DNA from: Paludibacteraceae bacterium
Lineage (GTDB): Bacteria > Bacteroidota > Bacteroidia > Bacteroidales > Paludibacteraceae
DNA: 34,067 nucleotides
Direction of reading: 5' to 3'
Assembly (NCBI GenBank): GCA_017649925.1
Contig: JAGCFX010000015.1
Location: forward strand, 1-34,067
Under the pieces are notes generated by a model that was given only the letters and a program-made list of their open reading frames with translations, had not been told where the DNA came from and searched no databases. Every line of letters starts with the position of its first letter. Positions within the stretch are counted from its first letter, which is position 1. A program made the position numbers and the translations under genes. Positions 6,830 through 15,450 of the stretch are shown here, piece after piece.

Positions 6830-8104
6830 ATGAAACTATTACTCATTTTATTGTCGGTAATGACGTTTACGGTGGAGACTAAAAACTCTGTGTCTGCTTC
6901 CGGTATATGGCCGTACGACATGCAGGTGACTTTTGACAACAATAGTTCCCAAGGAAAAGGGAACGTCGGCAAAAATGACGTTGCGGCTTTTAATGTAACG
7001 GAGTTGGGCGGCATTACTATTGAGAAGATAGATGTGTATATTAAGTCCAATAAGGAAAGCGGAGCCGGCAATATAGAGGCACGTGTGCATCAAGGTTTGA
7101 CGACATTAGGCACCAAGACAGGCAGTTTTGAAGACTGGACCGGCAGTTTTGATGATACCAAGTATCACGCCATCACTATTTACGAAGGCAGTGTGCCTAA
7201 TGTGTACGATGTTTCGATACAACTTATCGGGACGGAAAACTCCCTGCATATTGAGAAATATGAAATCACATGGGCATCTGCGCCCGCCCGCACGGTAACG
7301 CTGATGAAAGGCAGTGCGGTCTATTCGACTTTAACAGAGGAGTCGGGTGGGGAAGGCGTGACGTTACCTGCGCTCCCTGATTCCGCTGAGTGGCATTTCA
7401 TCGGCTGGTCGGAAACGGAGTTCTGGGAAACGAATACGATGCCCACTGTCCTCAGTACTTCCGACAAGTATTATCCTTCGCATAACTGCAGCCTTTGGGC
7501 AGTGTATAAGTATCAGGTCGAACCCGAAGAAGTTTATCTAACCGAACTCAAGTCAGGTAAGTATGTGTATGCGGACACGGCTAGTGGGGTTGCTATTACA
7601 GGCGTGCCTGGAAGTGATGGTAGAATGCCGTATGCGACAGCTAATCCATCTACAGAAAACCAACATTATTATATAGAATTTAATGCAACATGCGATAGTG
7701 CAACAATACAACATGTAAAAACCGGTACGTATATTGGGTACAAGTCGGATGGTAAGAAACTTATTGCACAGGCCTCAAAATGGTGCGTGTTTCACAACAA
7801 TGCCCAAACTGGCTTTTATATGAAATACGGGGAAAAGTTATATCTCTTGTATCCTTATTGTAATGATTTGAGTACAGATTACGCCGGACTAATCAATGTG
7901 AACGATGTAACAACTACTCCCACTGCCCTAATGCTAATCCCCGAGAAGCCGGAGAAGGACAGGTATACTTGCCACCCCGAAGGAGGAGAAGCGCCGACGG
8001 AGACTTTGCCTATCATAGGAACGGAGAAGGAATTTGTTGTGAGCTTCGGGCTCTATGAACTGCATATTATCAATGGACAAAAATATCTGCGATTGAAACA
8101 ATGA
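6830..8104 (+). CDS. Secreted protein with InlB-type beta repeat, function unknown
   Basis: Length is 424 residues. The hydrophobic N-terminus MKLLLILLSVMTFTVET suggests export, though the cleavage site is weak. Residues of about 25-150 are beta-rich and similar in style to carbohydrate-binding or jelly-roll domains (for example ITIEKIDVYIKSN). Residues of about 152-228 resemble an InlB/Listeria-Bacteroides repeat (VTLMKGS, then WHFIGWSE and SLWAVYKY). The rest is a beta-rich region of no family known to me, ending ELHIINGQKYLRLKQ, a weak echo of the tails on other secreted proteins here. Its stop overlaps the DPP IV start in ATGA. It has lower GC than the peptidase gene that follows. Confidence 0.8.
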   Translation: MKLLLILLSVMTFTVETKNSVSASGIWPYDMQVTFDNNSSQGKGNVGKNDVAAFNVTELGGITIEKIDVYIKSNKESGAGNIEARVHQGLTTLGTKTGSFEDWTGSFDDTKYHAITIYEGSVPNVYDVSIQLIGTENSLHIEKYEITWASAPARTVTLMKGSAVYSTLTEESGGEGVTLPALPDSAEWHFIGWSETEFWETNTMPTVLSTSDKYYPSHNCSLWAVYKYQVEPEEVYLTELKSGKYVYADTASGVAITGVPGSDGRMPYATANPSTENQHYYIEFNATCDSATIQHVKTGTYIGYKSDGKKLIAQASKWCVFHNNAQTGFYMKYGEKLYLLYPYCNDLSTDYAGLINVNDVTTTPTALMLIPEKPEKDRYTCHPEGGEAPTETLPIIGTEKEFVVSFGLYELHIINGQKYLRLKQ

Positions 8105-10101
8105 AAATTCTAACCATCATATTGAGTGTACTGCCGGCTATTCTGGCAGGTGATTTTAATCCCAAAACGCTCTCTACGGCGGAGCAGGATAGTATCCTCT
8201 ATGCCGGTGTGCAACAGGAAGAGGACGAGAATGTGTGCACACGCTATCGCTTGGAATCCGAGAACGAGGAGCAACTATTCCGTCATTCGCAAGTGGCGGA
8301 CTGGTATATTTTAGATTCTATGCGTCATACGCACAAGCAGTTGGGCGAGCCGCTCAAACTCGGCAAAGTGCGTGACGCACAGATGAGTCCTAACGGCCGG
8401 TACGTAGCGTTTGCGCAGGGCAACAATCTCTATGTCCACAAACTCGATTTCGGTACTGAAGTGGCGGTGACGAAAGATGAGGATACGGATGTTATCAACG
8501 GCGTTGCCGACTGGCTGTACGAAGAAGAATTCGGTACTACGGCACTCTTTGCTTGGTCTCCGGACTCCAAACAACTGGCTTTCGTCAAACTGGACGAACA
8601 CGAAGTGCCTGCCTTCAGTTGGCAGTATTTCTTAGGCTCTGACTATCCCACAGCAGACACACTTCGTTATCCCAAAGCGGGTCACAAAAACGCGAAAGCT
8701 TCGGTATGCGTCTACGATATTGCTACGAAAGGAATTCTGACAATGCAGGTCAATAACGACCAAGCAGACGTCTATTTCCCGCGTCTCAAATGGAACAATG
8801 CCGGGGAGTTGTTGGTGCTCAAAGTGAACCGTGACCAGACAAAGATGGAAGTGCTCGCATGCAATGCGAAGTCCACGGTGGCGCACCCGCTCTACAAAGA
8901 GGAGAGCAAGAAATACTTCATCGACTATAGCCTGTTTGACCAATGGAAATGGTTGAGTGACGATCGTTTTATCGCGTTGAGTGAGAAAGACGGCTGGCGC
9001 AGGGCGTACCTCTTCTCCAACCAAGGCATTGAGCAGAAGGTCCTTACGCCTGCCAATATCGACGTGACGGCTATATTCGGCGTGAATGAGAAGACGCAAA
9101 TGCTTTATTATCAGGCAGCGCCGAAACCGAGTACGCGGCAGATCTACGAGCTGAATATGAAGAAAGGCACCGTCACACAAATCACGAAAGAGGACGGCAT
9201 TTGGTCGGCGCGCTTCTCCAAAGACTGCGACCGCGCGGTCCTTTGCTATCAGTCTTTCGACACACCGAACACGTATAGCCTTTATTCAAAGAATAAAAGT
9301 AAACTGATTGAGGATAACGCGGAGGTAAAAAAAGCATGGCAGGCTAATGGCTTACCGGAACCGCAGCTCCTAACCATCCCTAACGGCAAAGGCAAAGAGT
9401 TGGAGGCAATGCTTCTATTGCCGTCAGGTAAGAGTTCCTCCCCTTTGGTTGTTATGCATTACAGTGGACCTGCGAGTCAACGCGTGCTGAACCGTTGGCG
9501 CAAGAGGTTTGAGTATGCGTTGGTAGAGCAAGGGTATGCTGTGCTCATCGTTGACCCGCGTGGAAGTGACTGCCGCGGAAGAGAGTGGCGGAACGAGACC
9601 TACATGAATCTCGGCGTCAAAGAGGCGGAAGATCTCATTGCTGCGGCGAACTGGGCCGCGCAACGTTCGGATATTGATGGCGATAGAATGGCTATCCTCG
9701 GATGGAGTTATGGCGGCTACCAAACGCTGATGACCATGAGTCAGAAAGACCATCCGTTCAAGGCAGGTATCGCTATCGCTCCTGTGACCGACTGGAAGTT
9801 ATACGACAGCGTATATACGGAGCGTTTTATGCGTCGCCCGCAAGTGAACGACAAGGGCTATAAACAGGCTTCGCTTCTTCCTCGCGCCAACGACCTTACC
9901 GGAAATGTCCTGATTATTCACGGCACGGCGGACGACAACGTTCATGCCCAGCAGACCTGGCAATATATAGAGGCTCTCGTTGAGGCAGACAAGCAATTTG
10001 AGATGCAGATTTACCCGGATGACAACCATTTCCTCAAAAAAGGTAATCACGCGCTGCATATGCACACCAGAATATTGAATTTCTTACAAAAAAATCTATA
10101 A
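8101..10101 (+). CDS. dpp4: Dipeptidyl peptidase IV (S9B)
   Basis: Length is 666 residues, a little shorter than typical DPP IV at about 720. An N-terminal signal (MKILTIILSVLPAILAG) directs it to the periplasm. The propeller carries the DPP IV hallmark DWLYEEEFG, whose glutamates (residues 141-143) bind the substrate amino terminus. The hydrolase domain has Ser536 in GWSYGGY, Asp611 in HGTADDNVH and His643 in DDNHF. The enzyme releases Xaa-Pro dipeptides from peptides, an important step in amino-acid-using Bacteroidales. Start and stop overlap the previous gene by ATGA, and the ROK kinase gene begins 3 bp after its stop. Confidence 0.94.
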   Translation: MKILTIILSVLPAILAGDFNPKTLSTAEQDSILYAGVQQEEDENVCTRYRLESENEEQLFRHSQVADWYILDSMRHTHKQLGEPLKLGKVRDAQMSPNGRYVAFAQGNNLYVHKLDFGTEVAVTKDEDTDVINGVADWLYEEEFGTTALFAWSPDSKQLAFVKLDEHEVPAFSWQYFLGSDYPTADTLRYPKAGHKNAKASVCVYDIATKGILTMQVNNDQADVYFPRLKWNNAGELLVLKVNRDQTKMEVLACNAKSTVAHPLYKEESKKYFIDYSLFDQWKWLSDDRFIALSEKDGWRRAYLFSNQGIEQKVLTPANIDVTAIFGVNEKTQMLYYQAAPKPSTRQIYELNMKKGTVTQITKEDGIWSARFSKDCDRAVLCYQSFDTPNTYSLYSKNKSKLIEDNAEVKKAWQANGLPEPQLLTIPNGKGKELEAMLLLPSGKSSSPLVVMHYSGPASQRVLNRWRKRFEYALVEQGYAVLIVDPRGSDCRGREWRNETYMNLGVKEAEDLIAAANWAAQRSDIDGDRMAILGWSYGGYQTLMTMSQKDHPFKAGIAIAPVTDWKLYDSVYTERFMRRPQVNDKGYKQASLLPRANDLTGNVLIIHGTADDNVHAQQTWQYIEALVEADKQFEMQIYPDDNHFLKKGNHALHMHTRILNFLQKNL

Positions 10102-10104
10102 GAC

Positions 10105-11061
10105 ATGAAAAAATTTGCTTTAGGTATTGACTTAGGCGGTACCGGCACCAAGTTCGGCTTGGTAAACGAAGAGGGACAAGTTCTCCGCAGCAGTTCACTT
10201 CCCACGCAGCAGTATCCGAACATCGACGAGTATTGCGATGTGCTCTGCGCGGGGCTCAAACAACTGGTGAAAGAAGAAGGACTGACGATGGCGGACATCG
10301 TGGGTGTAGGCTGCGGCGCGCCGAACGCCAATTTCTATTCGGGTTGTATTGAACAGGCTCCGAACCTGCCGTGGAAAGGTGTGGTGCCTTTTGCCAAACT
10401 CATCACGGAGCGCATGGGCGTTAAGTGTACTATTACCAACGATGCCAATGCTGCGGCGCAAGGTGAGATGATCTACGGCTCTGCGCGCGGACTGAAGAAC
10501 TTCATCGTTATCACGCTCGGCACAGGTGTCGGCTCGGGTATTGTCATCGACGGCAAGTTGCTTTACGGACATGACGGTTTCGCCGGCGAGTTGGGCCACT
10601 GTAAGATTGACCACTCTGGCAACGGACGTCTCTGCGGCTGCGGTCAGAAGGGTTGCATTGAAGCCTATGCTTCGGCGACCGGTGTGGCACGTACTGCCAA
10701 AGAGATTGTCACTTCCACCACTCAACCGACGCTCCTCCGTAATGTGGCGGACATCGACCATATTACTTCAAAGGACGTCTTTGATGCCGCTGAGAAAGGC
10801 GATCTGGTAGCAAAGCAGATCTTTGACTACACGGGTCATCTGTTAGGTCAGAAACTGGCGGACTTCGTGCATTTCTCCAGCCCTGAGGCGATTATTCTCT
10901 TCGGTGGCTTGACCAAGTCCGGCCACTGGATCATGGACCCGATTCGTGAAGCGCTGGACGACAATCTTATGCCGATCTGGAAAGGTAAGATTCCTGTTTC
11001 CATTTCCATCCTCAAAGATAGCGACGCCGCTATTCTCGGCGCTTCGTCATTGGCGTGGTAA
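10105..11061 (+). CDS. glk: ROK family glucokinase
   Basis: Length is 318 residues, normal for ROK kinases. The phosphate-binding loop is GIDLGGTGTKFG (residues 7-18), the catalytic Asp is in TITNDANAA (D113) and a second ATP motif is TLGTGVGSG. The ROK zinc site is visible: His165 in GHCKI and Cys177, Cys179, Cys184 in CGCGQKGC, followed by Glu186. It phosphorylates glucose (or a related hexose) in the cytoplasm. Substrate specificity cannot be settled by eye; glucose is the most likely. It follows DPP IV by 3 bp, and its last codons overlap the GTG start of the deacetylase gene. Confidence 0.92.
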   Translation: MKKFALGIDLGGTGTKFGLVNEEGQVLRSSSLPTQQYPNIDEYCDVLCAGLKQLVKEEGLTMADIVGVGCGAPNANFYSGCIEQAPNLPWKGVVPFAKLITERMGVKCTITNDANAAAQGEMIYGSARGLKNFIVITLGTGVGSGIVIDGKLLYGHDGFAGELGHCKIDHSGNGRLCGCGQKGCIEAYASATGVARTAKEIVTSTTQPTLLRNVADIDHITSKDVFDAAEKGDLVAKQIFDYTGHLLGQKLADFVHFSSPEAIILFGGLTKSGHWIMDPIREALDDNLMPIWKGKIPVSISILKDSDAAILGASSLAW

Positions 11062-11645
11062 AAATCAGAGACATATTTAAAAAACTGTACCCATACAGTG
11101 TGTTCCGCGCGGGGACAAATGTCTATCTTACGTTTGACGACGGCCCTATCCCCGAGGTGACGCCGAAGGTGCTTGACATCCTCGCGCACTATAAGGTCAA
11201 GGCCACTTTCTTCATGGTGGGCGAGAATATCGACAAGCACCCGGAGGTCTTTGAGCAGGTCATCAAAGCCGGTCACTCCATTGGCAATCACACCTACAAT
11301 CATCTCAAAGGTTGGCGCACGCCTTTCCGTAAATATATGGCGAATGTGGCGAAGTTTCCCAAGGAGACGAAGTTGTTTAGACCTCCTTACGGCAAAGCAT
11401 GGCTATGGCAGCGCTATGCTTTGCATCGACGGGGTTATCAGCTTATCTATTGGGATATTCTCACGCGTGATTACGATGCGTCTGTAACACCCGAACAAAT
11501 GTTCTCGCTTATCCAACGTGAGACGCGTCCGGGCTCTATCATCAATTTCCACGACTCTCTCAAGTCCAACGAACGCATGCTCGCTGTCTTGCCGCAAGTC
11601 ATAGAGTGGTTACAAACACAAGGATATGAAATTAAGAGTTTATAG
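11055..11645 (+). CDS. NodB-type polysaccharide deacetylase (CE4)
   Basis: Length is 196 residues from a GTG start that overlaps the glucokinase stop. All NodB motifs are present: TFDDGP (Asp28, Asp29), HTYNH (His79 and His83, metal ligands), RPPYG (Arg109) and NFHDS (His166). There is no signal peptide, so it is a bare NodB domain, probably cytoplasmic or membrane-associated. The family removes N- or O-acetyl groups from polysaccharides such as peptidoglycan, chitin oligomers or exopolysaccharide; the substrate is unknown here. The ATG of the next gene lies 20 bp inside its 3' end, suggesting translational coupling. Confidence 0.9.
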   Translation: MVKIRDIFKKLYPYSVFRAGTNVYLTFDDGPIPEVTPKVLDILAHYKVKATFFMVGENIDKHPEVFEQVIKAGHSIGNHTYNHLKGWRTPFRKYMANVAKFPKETKLFRPPYGKAWLWQRYALHRRGYQLIYWDILTRDYDASVTPEQMFSLIQRETRPGSIINFHDSLKSNERMLAVLPQVIEWLQTQGYEIKSL

Positions 11646-13383
11646 CATAGTATTCCTCGCGTTGGCGTTGGCGAGTTGTGCGAATAGAGGTGTGGGGCCG
11701 CAGGGCGGACCAAAGGATACCATTCCTCCAGTGCCCGTTATGTCCGATCCTGAGCAGGGTGCGCTGAATTTCCATGGCAAGCGCATCGAGGTCACGTTCA
11801 ACGAATACCTTCAGTTGGATAACATTGCTTCCAACCTGCTGATGTCACCGCCGCAACAGACTCCGCCGGATGTGAAGGCGCGAGGTAAGAAACTAATTGT
11901 TCAGTTCCAGGACACCTTGCGTGACAGCACGACATATACGATTGATTTTGGCGCTGCCGTTTGCGACTACCACGAGAAAGTGCCGCTTCGCGGCTACTCA
12001 TTCTATTTCTCGACGGGAGACCAGATAGATACTCTAGAGACGACCGGCCGCGTTTATGACGCAGAGACGTTGAATCCCGTGCAAGGTATGCTGGTCGGCA
12101 TTCACGATGATCTGTCGGACAGCGCGTTTGTGGGTAGTCCTTTCTTGCGCATTGCCAAGACTGACTCTGCGGGCTTTTTCCGTATCGGTAACATGCGTGA
12201 GGGAACTTATCGTTTGTACGCCGTAGATGACGTGAGCCGTGACTACCGCTTGACGATAGGCGAGGCGTTAGCTTTCAAAGACGAGACGATACAACCCGGT
12301 GACACGAGCACCCTTTTCCTTTTCAAAGAAGAACAGCAGAAACTATACCTGCAACGCACACTCCGTGACCAACGGCACTTGATAACGCTTCTCTTCTCGT
12401 CCTCTCCGGACAGTCTGCCTACGTGGCGCGCAATGCGTCCATCGGAGATGGACTCCACAAAGAGCGACAGCGCATGGATAGACCCGACGCCGCACATTCA
12501 TCCGCAGTACTCGCTCAACGGCGATACCATATGGCTTTGGCTGACGGATAGTATAGCTATCCAACAGGACTCTATCTTCCTTGAGGCGCGTTATCGCCGC
12601 ACCGACAGCGTCTATTCTCTCGAATGGTACACCGATACTTTACGGGCTGTTTGGAGAGCTCCTCGTTTAAGCCAGAGAGCGCAGGAAGCGCAGGAGAGAC
12701 GAAACCGCAACAGAAGACTGGAATTGAAATCGAATGCCAAGAAAGATTTTGAGATCTACGACACGCTGCGGCTCAGTTGTACGACTCCGTTGGCGCGCAT
12801 CGAAATCGATTCTTTGCATTTGTATGAGAAGATAGACACCATCCGCAAACCCGTGCCGTTCACGCTTGCGCCGCACGACTCGTTACCAATGCAGTTGACT
12901 TTCATAGCAGACCTGCAGCCGAACGGCGAGTACGAACTATGTATAGACAGCGGCGCGCTGCATGACGTTTATGGTATCACGCACATCGCCGGCAGTTATC
13001 CGCTGAAGGTCAAGACACCGCAGGAGTACGCTACGCTGCGCGTGAAAATAACGCCTTTTGTCCCGCAAGCGCGCATACAGGTGCTCAACAACAAAGACAA
13101 AGTGCTGCGTGAGTTGCCGGCGACGGAGGAAGGTGCGTTCTTCGAGTACCTCAAGGCCGACAGTTACTACCTGCGCCTTTACATGGACGATAACGGTGAC
13201 GGCAAGTGGACCACCGGTGCCTGGGCGGAGAAACGGCAGCCCGAGGCGGTCTATTACTTCCCCGAGAAGATACAAACGAAGTCCAACTGGGATTTTGAAG
13301 AAGAGTGGGACTACACGGCTGTGCCGCAGACAGAAGCCAAGCCTGCTGAATTGATTAAGGCCTCGCCGAAAAAGAAAAAATGA
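11626..13383 (+). CDS. Ig-like (Big_5/SbsA) domain lipoprotein
   Basis: Length is 585 residues. The lipoprotein signal MKLRVYSIVFLALALASC places the lipidated Cys at 18. Residues of about 35-120 are the SbsA Ig-like domain (IEVTFNEYLQLDNI, then YTIDFGAAVCD). A middle carboxypeptidase-regulatory-like beta domain follows at about 140-210 (GRVYDAETLNPV, then GFFRIGNMREGTYRLYAVDD). The C-terminus has LRLYMDDNGDGKWTTG and a Lys-rich end. This arrangement is a known Bacteroidota lipoprotein family of undefined role, probably in the outer membrane. It overlaps the deacetylase gene by 20 bp and pnuC by ATGA. Confidence 0.88.
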   Translation: MKLRVYSIVFLALALASCANRGVGPQGGPKDTIPPVPVMSDPEQGALNFHGKRIEVTFNEYLQLDNIASNLLMSPPQQTPPDVKARGKKLIVQFQDTLRDSTTYTIDFGAAVCDYHEKVPLRGYSFYFSTGDQIDTLETTGRVYDAETLNPVQGMLVGIHDDLSDSAFVGSPFLRIAKTDSAGFFRIGNMREGTYRLYAVDDVSRDYRLTIGEALAFKDETIQPGDTSTLFLFKEEQQKLYLQRTLRDQRHLITLLFSSSPDSLPTWRAMRPSEMDSTKSDSAWIDPTPHIHPQYSLNGDTIWLWLTDSIAIQQDSIFLEARYRRTDSVYSLEWYTDTLRAVWRAPRLSQRAQEAQERRNRNRRLELKSNAKKDFEIYDTLRLSCTTPLARIEIDSLHLYEKIDTIRKPVPFTLAPHDSLPMQLTFIADLQPNGEYELCIDSGALHDVYGITHIAGSYPLKVKTPQEYATLRVKITPFVPQARIQVLNNKDKVLRELPATEEGAFFEYLKADSYYLRLYMDDNGDGKWTTGAWAEKRQPEAVYYFPEKIQTKSNWDFEEEWDYTAVPQTEAKPAELIKASPKKKK

Positions 13384-14054
13384 ACCGCAAGGTATTCGAC
13401 TATAGTTTTCTTGCCCTCGGCTTGTTGATTCAAGTGGTCACGTTTCTCGTGACCAACAGCGTGAGCGGTCTCACTTCTGACAGCGGCAGCGGTCTAATTT
13501 CCCTCCTTTCCGGCTGTCTCGGTGTGTGTTCGGTGTGCCTCGCTGCGCAGGGCAATATCCTGACGTACGTCTTCGGTTTCGGGCAAGTCATCACGTACAC
13601 TTACCTCTGCTGGACGCAGCGTTTCTATGGCGAGATTGCCATCAACGCCTATTATTTCGTCACGATGATCTACGGTGTGTTTGTCTGGCGTCAACGATTA
13701 CAGAACACCACGGAGGTCACGCCTCGTTCGTTATCTCTCCGCACGATTCTTCTCATCGCTGCTGCCACGTTGGTCTGCTCGGGGCTGGCGGGCTGGGGAT
13801 TAGCGGCATGGACCGACGACACGCAGCCTTACCTCGACGCTTTCACAACAATACCCGCACTTGTGGCGCAGGTATTGATGATTCTCGTTTATCGCGAGCA
13901 CTGGTTTATCTGGTTGGCGGTCGATGTGTTGAGTGTTGCACTCTGGCTGCGGGCCGGTGACTACTGCCTTGCGGCGCAATATGTCTTCTGGTGCGCCAAC
14001 TGCCTCTACGGTCTTAAGCGCTGGCAGCGTCTCACTTCTCGTTCGGCATCTTAA
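13380..14054 (+). CDS. pnuC: Nicotinamide riboside transporter PnuC
   Basis: Length is 224 residues with seven or so hydrophobic helices. PnuC hallmarks are visible: QGNILTYVFGFGQVITYTYLC in the middle, NAYYFVTMIYGVFVW, and near the end WFIWLAVDVLSVALW. The family imports nicotinamide riboside by facilitated diffusion for NAD synthesis. No TPP aptamer or kinase gene is adjacent, so nicotinamide riboside is preferred over thiamine as substrate, by inference. It is the last gene of the operon and its end overlaps the convergent DUF4837-like gene by 23 bp, leaving no room for a terminator between them. Confidence 0.9.
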   Translation: MNRKVFDYSFLALGLLIQVVTFLVTNSVSGLTSDSGSGLISLLSGCLGVCSVCLAAQGNILTYVFGFGQVITYTYLCWTQRFYGEIAINAYYFVTMIYGVFVWRQRLQNTTEVTPRSLSLRTILLIAAATLVCSGLAGWGLAAWTDDTQPYLDAFTTIPALVAQVLMILVYREHWFIWLAVDVLSVALWLRAGDYCLAAQYVFWCANCLYGLKRWQRLTSRSAS

Positions 14055-15051
14055 GGGTGTAGAGAATGGCCTCTGACTGCCGCATCGCGTTGCGTTTCTT
14101 CTGTCCCGCGGCGAACAGGAAGGCTTCGGCGGTCACTACTCTTCCGTTCACTTGGTCCAGGCGTGTGAGGCTCACAAACGGACCACCCATCGCTTCGCCG
14201 TCCAGTATCTTCCATAATCCTCGTGTTTCCATCGCGTAGAAGCCGCCTACACTGTCCCGCAATGCCGGCACCTGACGCGTCACAGGCGGGAAATGCTTGT
14301 ACTCCGTGCCCATATGACTACCTTCCACTTGCGCGCTGACGATCTGCCCGAGCACGGCATTGCGCATCGCGATGATGGAGTCGTTGCTAAACTGCTCTTG
14401 AGACGTATACGGATAACTCATCACTACAATGTCCTTGCGCATCGGACCCTTGTTGTTGCAGCACCACACGACATTCACCACTTCATCATTCTTAATTCTT
14501 AATTCTTCATTCTTAATTAACATGTAGTCCTCCGGGATGAGCATGTCGTATCCTTGTTTGTTGAGTATAGCTCGTGCCTCTTTGTTCGTGTTGGCGCGGT
14601 AGAACGTGATCTGGCGGGCTAACTCTTCGCGCACAAACCACTCGCGCACGGCTTCGCCGTTCTCCGTCCAATAGGCCTGCAGGGCTTCATCGCTCGGCGC
14701 TTGGATTCGTATCACCGCCTGCGGTTTCGACCATACGTCGCGACTCTTCAACACTTTCACTTGCGTGTATTTATGCTCGTTGACGTCTAGGACCAAGATG
14801 TTACGCGTGGACTTTAGGAAGTCGTCAAACTGACTGGCGGGAATCTGCGTCACGGTGAAATAACTCTCCATCTGCGGCAGACCGTACATGTCCGCGCCCA
14901 TTGTGGCAGCCACCGACTCGCGCACAGCACCGTTGCCCACTACAAGGCATTCGTAGATACTACCCGTTGCGGAGGTCAACAACCGCTCATTGCCCTTTCC
15001 GCAACTCACCAATACGAGCGCCATCAGCGCGTAAAGAATGCTCTTTTTCAT
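14032..15051 (-). CDS. DUF4837-like lipoprotein
   Basis: Length is 339 residues. The lipoprotein signal MKKSILYALMALVLVSC has its Cys at 17. The body matches my memory of the Bacteroidota DUF4837 family: ATGSIYECLVV near the start, LPQMESYFTVTQIP, a central WFVREELARQITFYR, and GLWKILDGEAMGGPFVSL near the end. The function is unknown. A low-complexity insert reading LIKNEELRIKND lies in the middle and has unusual AT-rich DNA. A clear promoter precedes it. Confidence 0.83.
   Translation of the reverse strand: MKKSILYALMALVLVSCGKGNERLLTSATGSIYECLVVGNGAVRESVAATMGADMYGLPQMESYFTVTQIPASQFDDFLKSTRNILVLDVNEHKYTQVKVLKSRDVWSKPQAVIRIQAPSDEALQAYWTENGEAVREWFVREELARQITFYRANTNKEARAILNKQGYDMLIPEDYMLIKNEELRIKNDEVVNVVWCCNNKGPMRKDIVVMSYPYTSQEQFSNDSIIAMRNAVLGQIVSAQVEGSHMGTEYKHFPPVTRQVPALRDSVGGFYAMETRGLWKILDGEAMGGPFVSLTRLDQVNGRVVTAEAFLFAAGQKKRNAMRQSEAILYTLKMPNEK
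14487..14520 (-). repeat. In-frame AT-rich quasi-tandem insert in the DUF4837-like gene
   Basis: The plus strand reads ATTCTTAATTCTTAATTC and close variants. On the coding strand this gives repeated AAGAATTA words translated as LIKNEELRIKND. Base composition is far more AT-rich than the flanks and the frame is kept. Confidence 0.7.
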
Positions 15052-15074
15052 ATGCTTTAGGATTGATTTGTGTG

Positions 15075-15105
15075 CAAAATTACTGCTTTTTTTTCAAATA
15101 TACAA
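15075..15105 (-). promoter_or_regulatory. Promoter of the DUF4837-like gene
   Basis: On the minus strand TTGTATAT (15105-15098) and TAATTTTG (15082-15075) keep the common spacing. The first box has T in place of the usual C. Confidence 0.78.
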
Positions 15106-15400
15106 GGTTTTGTGTAATTTTATACAAAAAAGAGCCGCTTTGTGAGTCTCAAAACTATAGAGAATAAATACAACATTGTGCTCTCGATGAAAGTGCGATA
15201 TGCCTCCGATAAGAGTCCGATAGAAATTTAGAACATTAAGAAAATGTACAATGGGGATGAGGAATAGGATCACTCTCGGTTATCTCTCTGCGGTCGGCGA
15301 AGGATGACTACCGCCAGCATCCGAGCTCGAGTGAAACGGCGCACAAGAAGTCCAAAAGTAATAAAAATGCAAGCATTTTTTATTTTTTTCTTCTAATTAT
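15106..15400. other. Intergenic region without recognisable gene
   Basis: About 300 bp between divergent promoters. I see no open frame with coding character, no tRNA fold and no clear hairpin terminator. A stretch near 15195-15235 has loosely repeated CGATA words (TGCGATATG, CCGATAAGA, CCGATAGA), reminiscent of but not matching the 11-bp arrays elsewhere. It could hold operators for the AraC-type regulator. Confidence 0.5.
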
Positions 15401-15431
15401 TTGCACATTTGATTTTTTTTTACTACTTTTG
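15401..15431 (+). promoter_or_regulatory. Promoter of the AraC-type regulator gene
   Basis: TTGCACAT at 15401 and TACTTTTG at 15424 with 19 bases between TTGC and the TAnnTTTG box. The start of transcription near 15436 excludes the longer reading frame that begins at 15409. Confidence 0.78.
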
Positions 15432-15450
15432 CAGCCGATATTCAACTTTA

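Noticed and set aside
15195-15240. Third copy of the 11-bp array
   Set aside because: CGATA words recur loosely but without an 11-bp period, and neither the 57-bp core nor the palindrome is nearby.
15409-15450. Upstream start for the AraC-type gene
   Set aside because: The segment covers the promoter and encodes a residue string unlike the family; the ATG at 15451 lies after the predicted transcript start.
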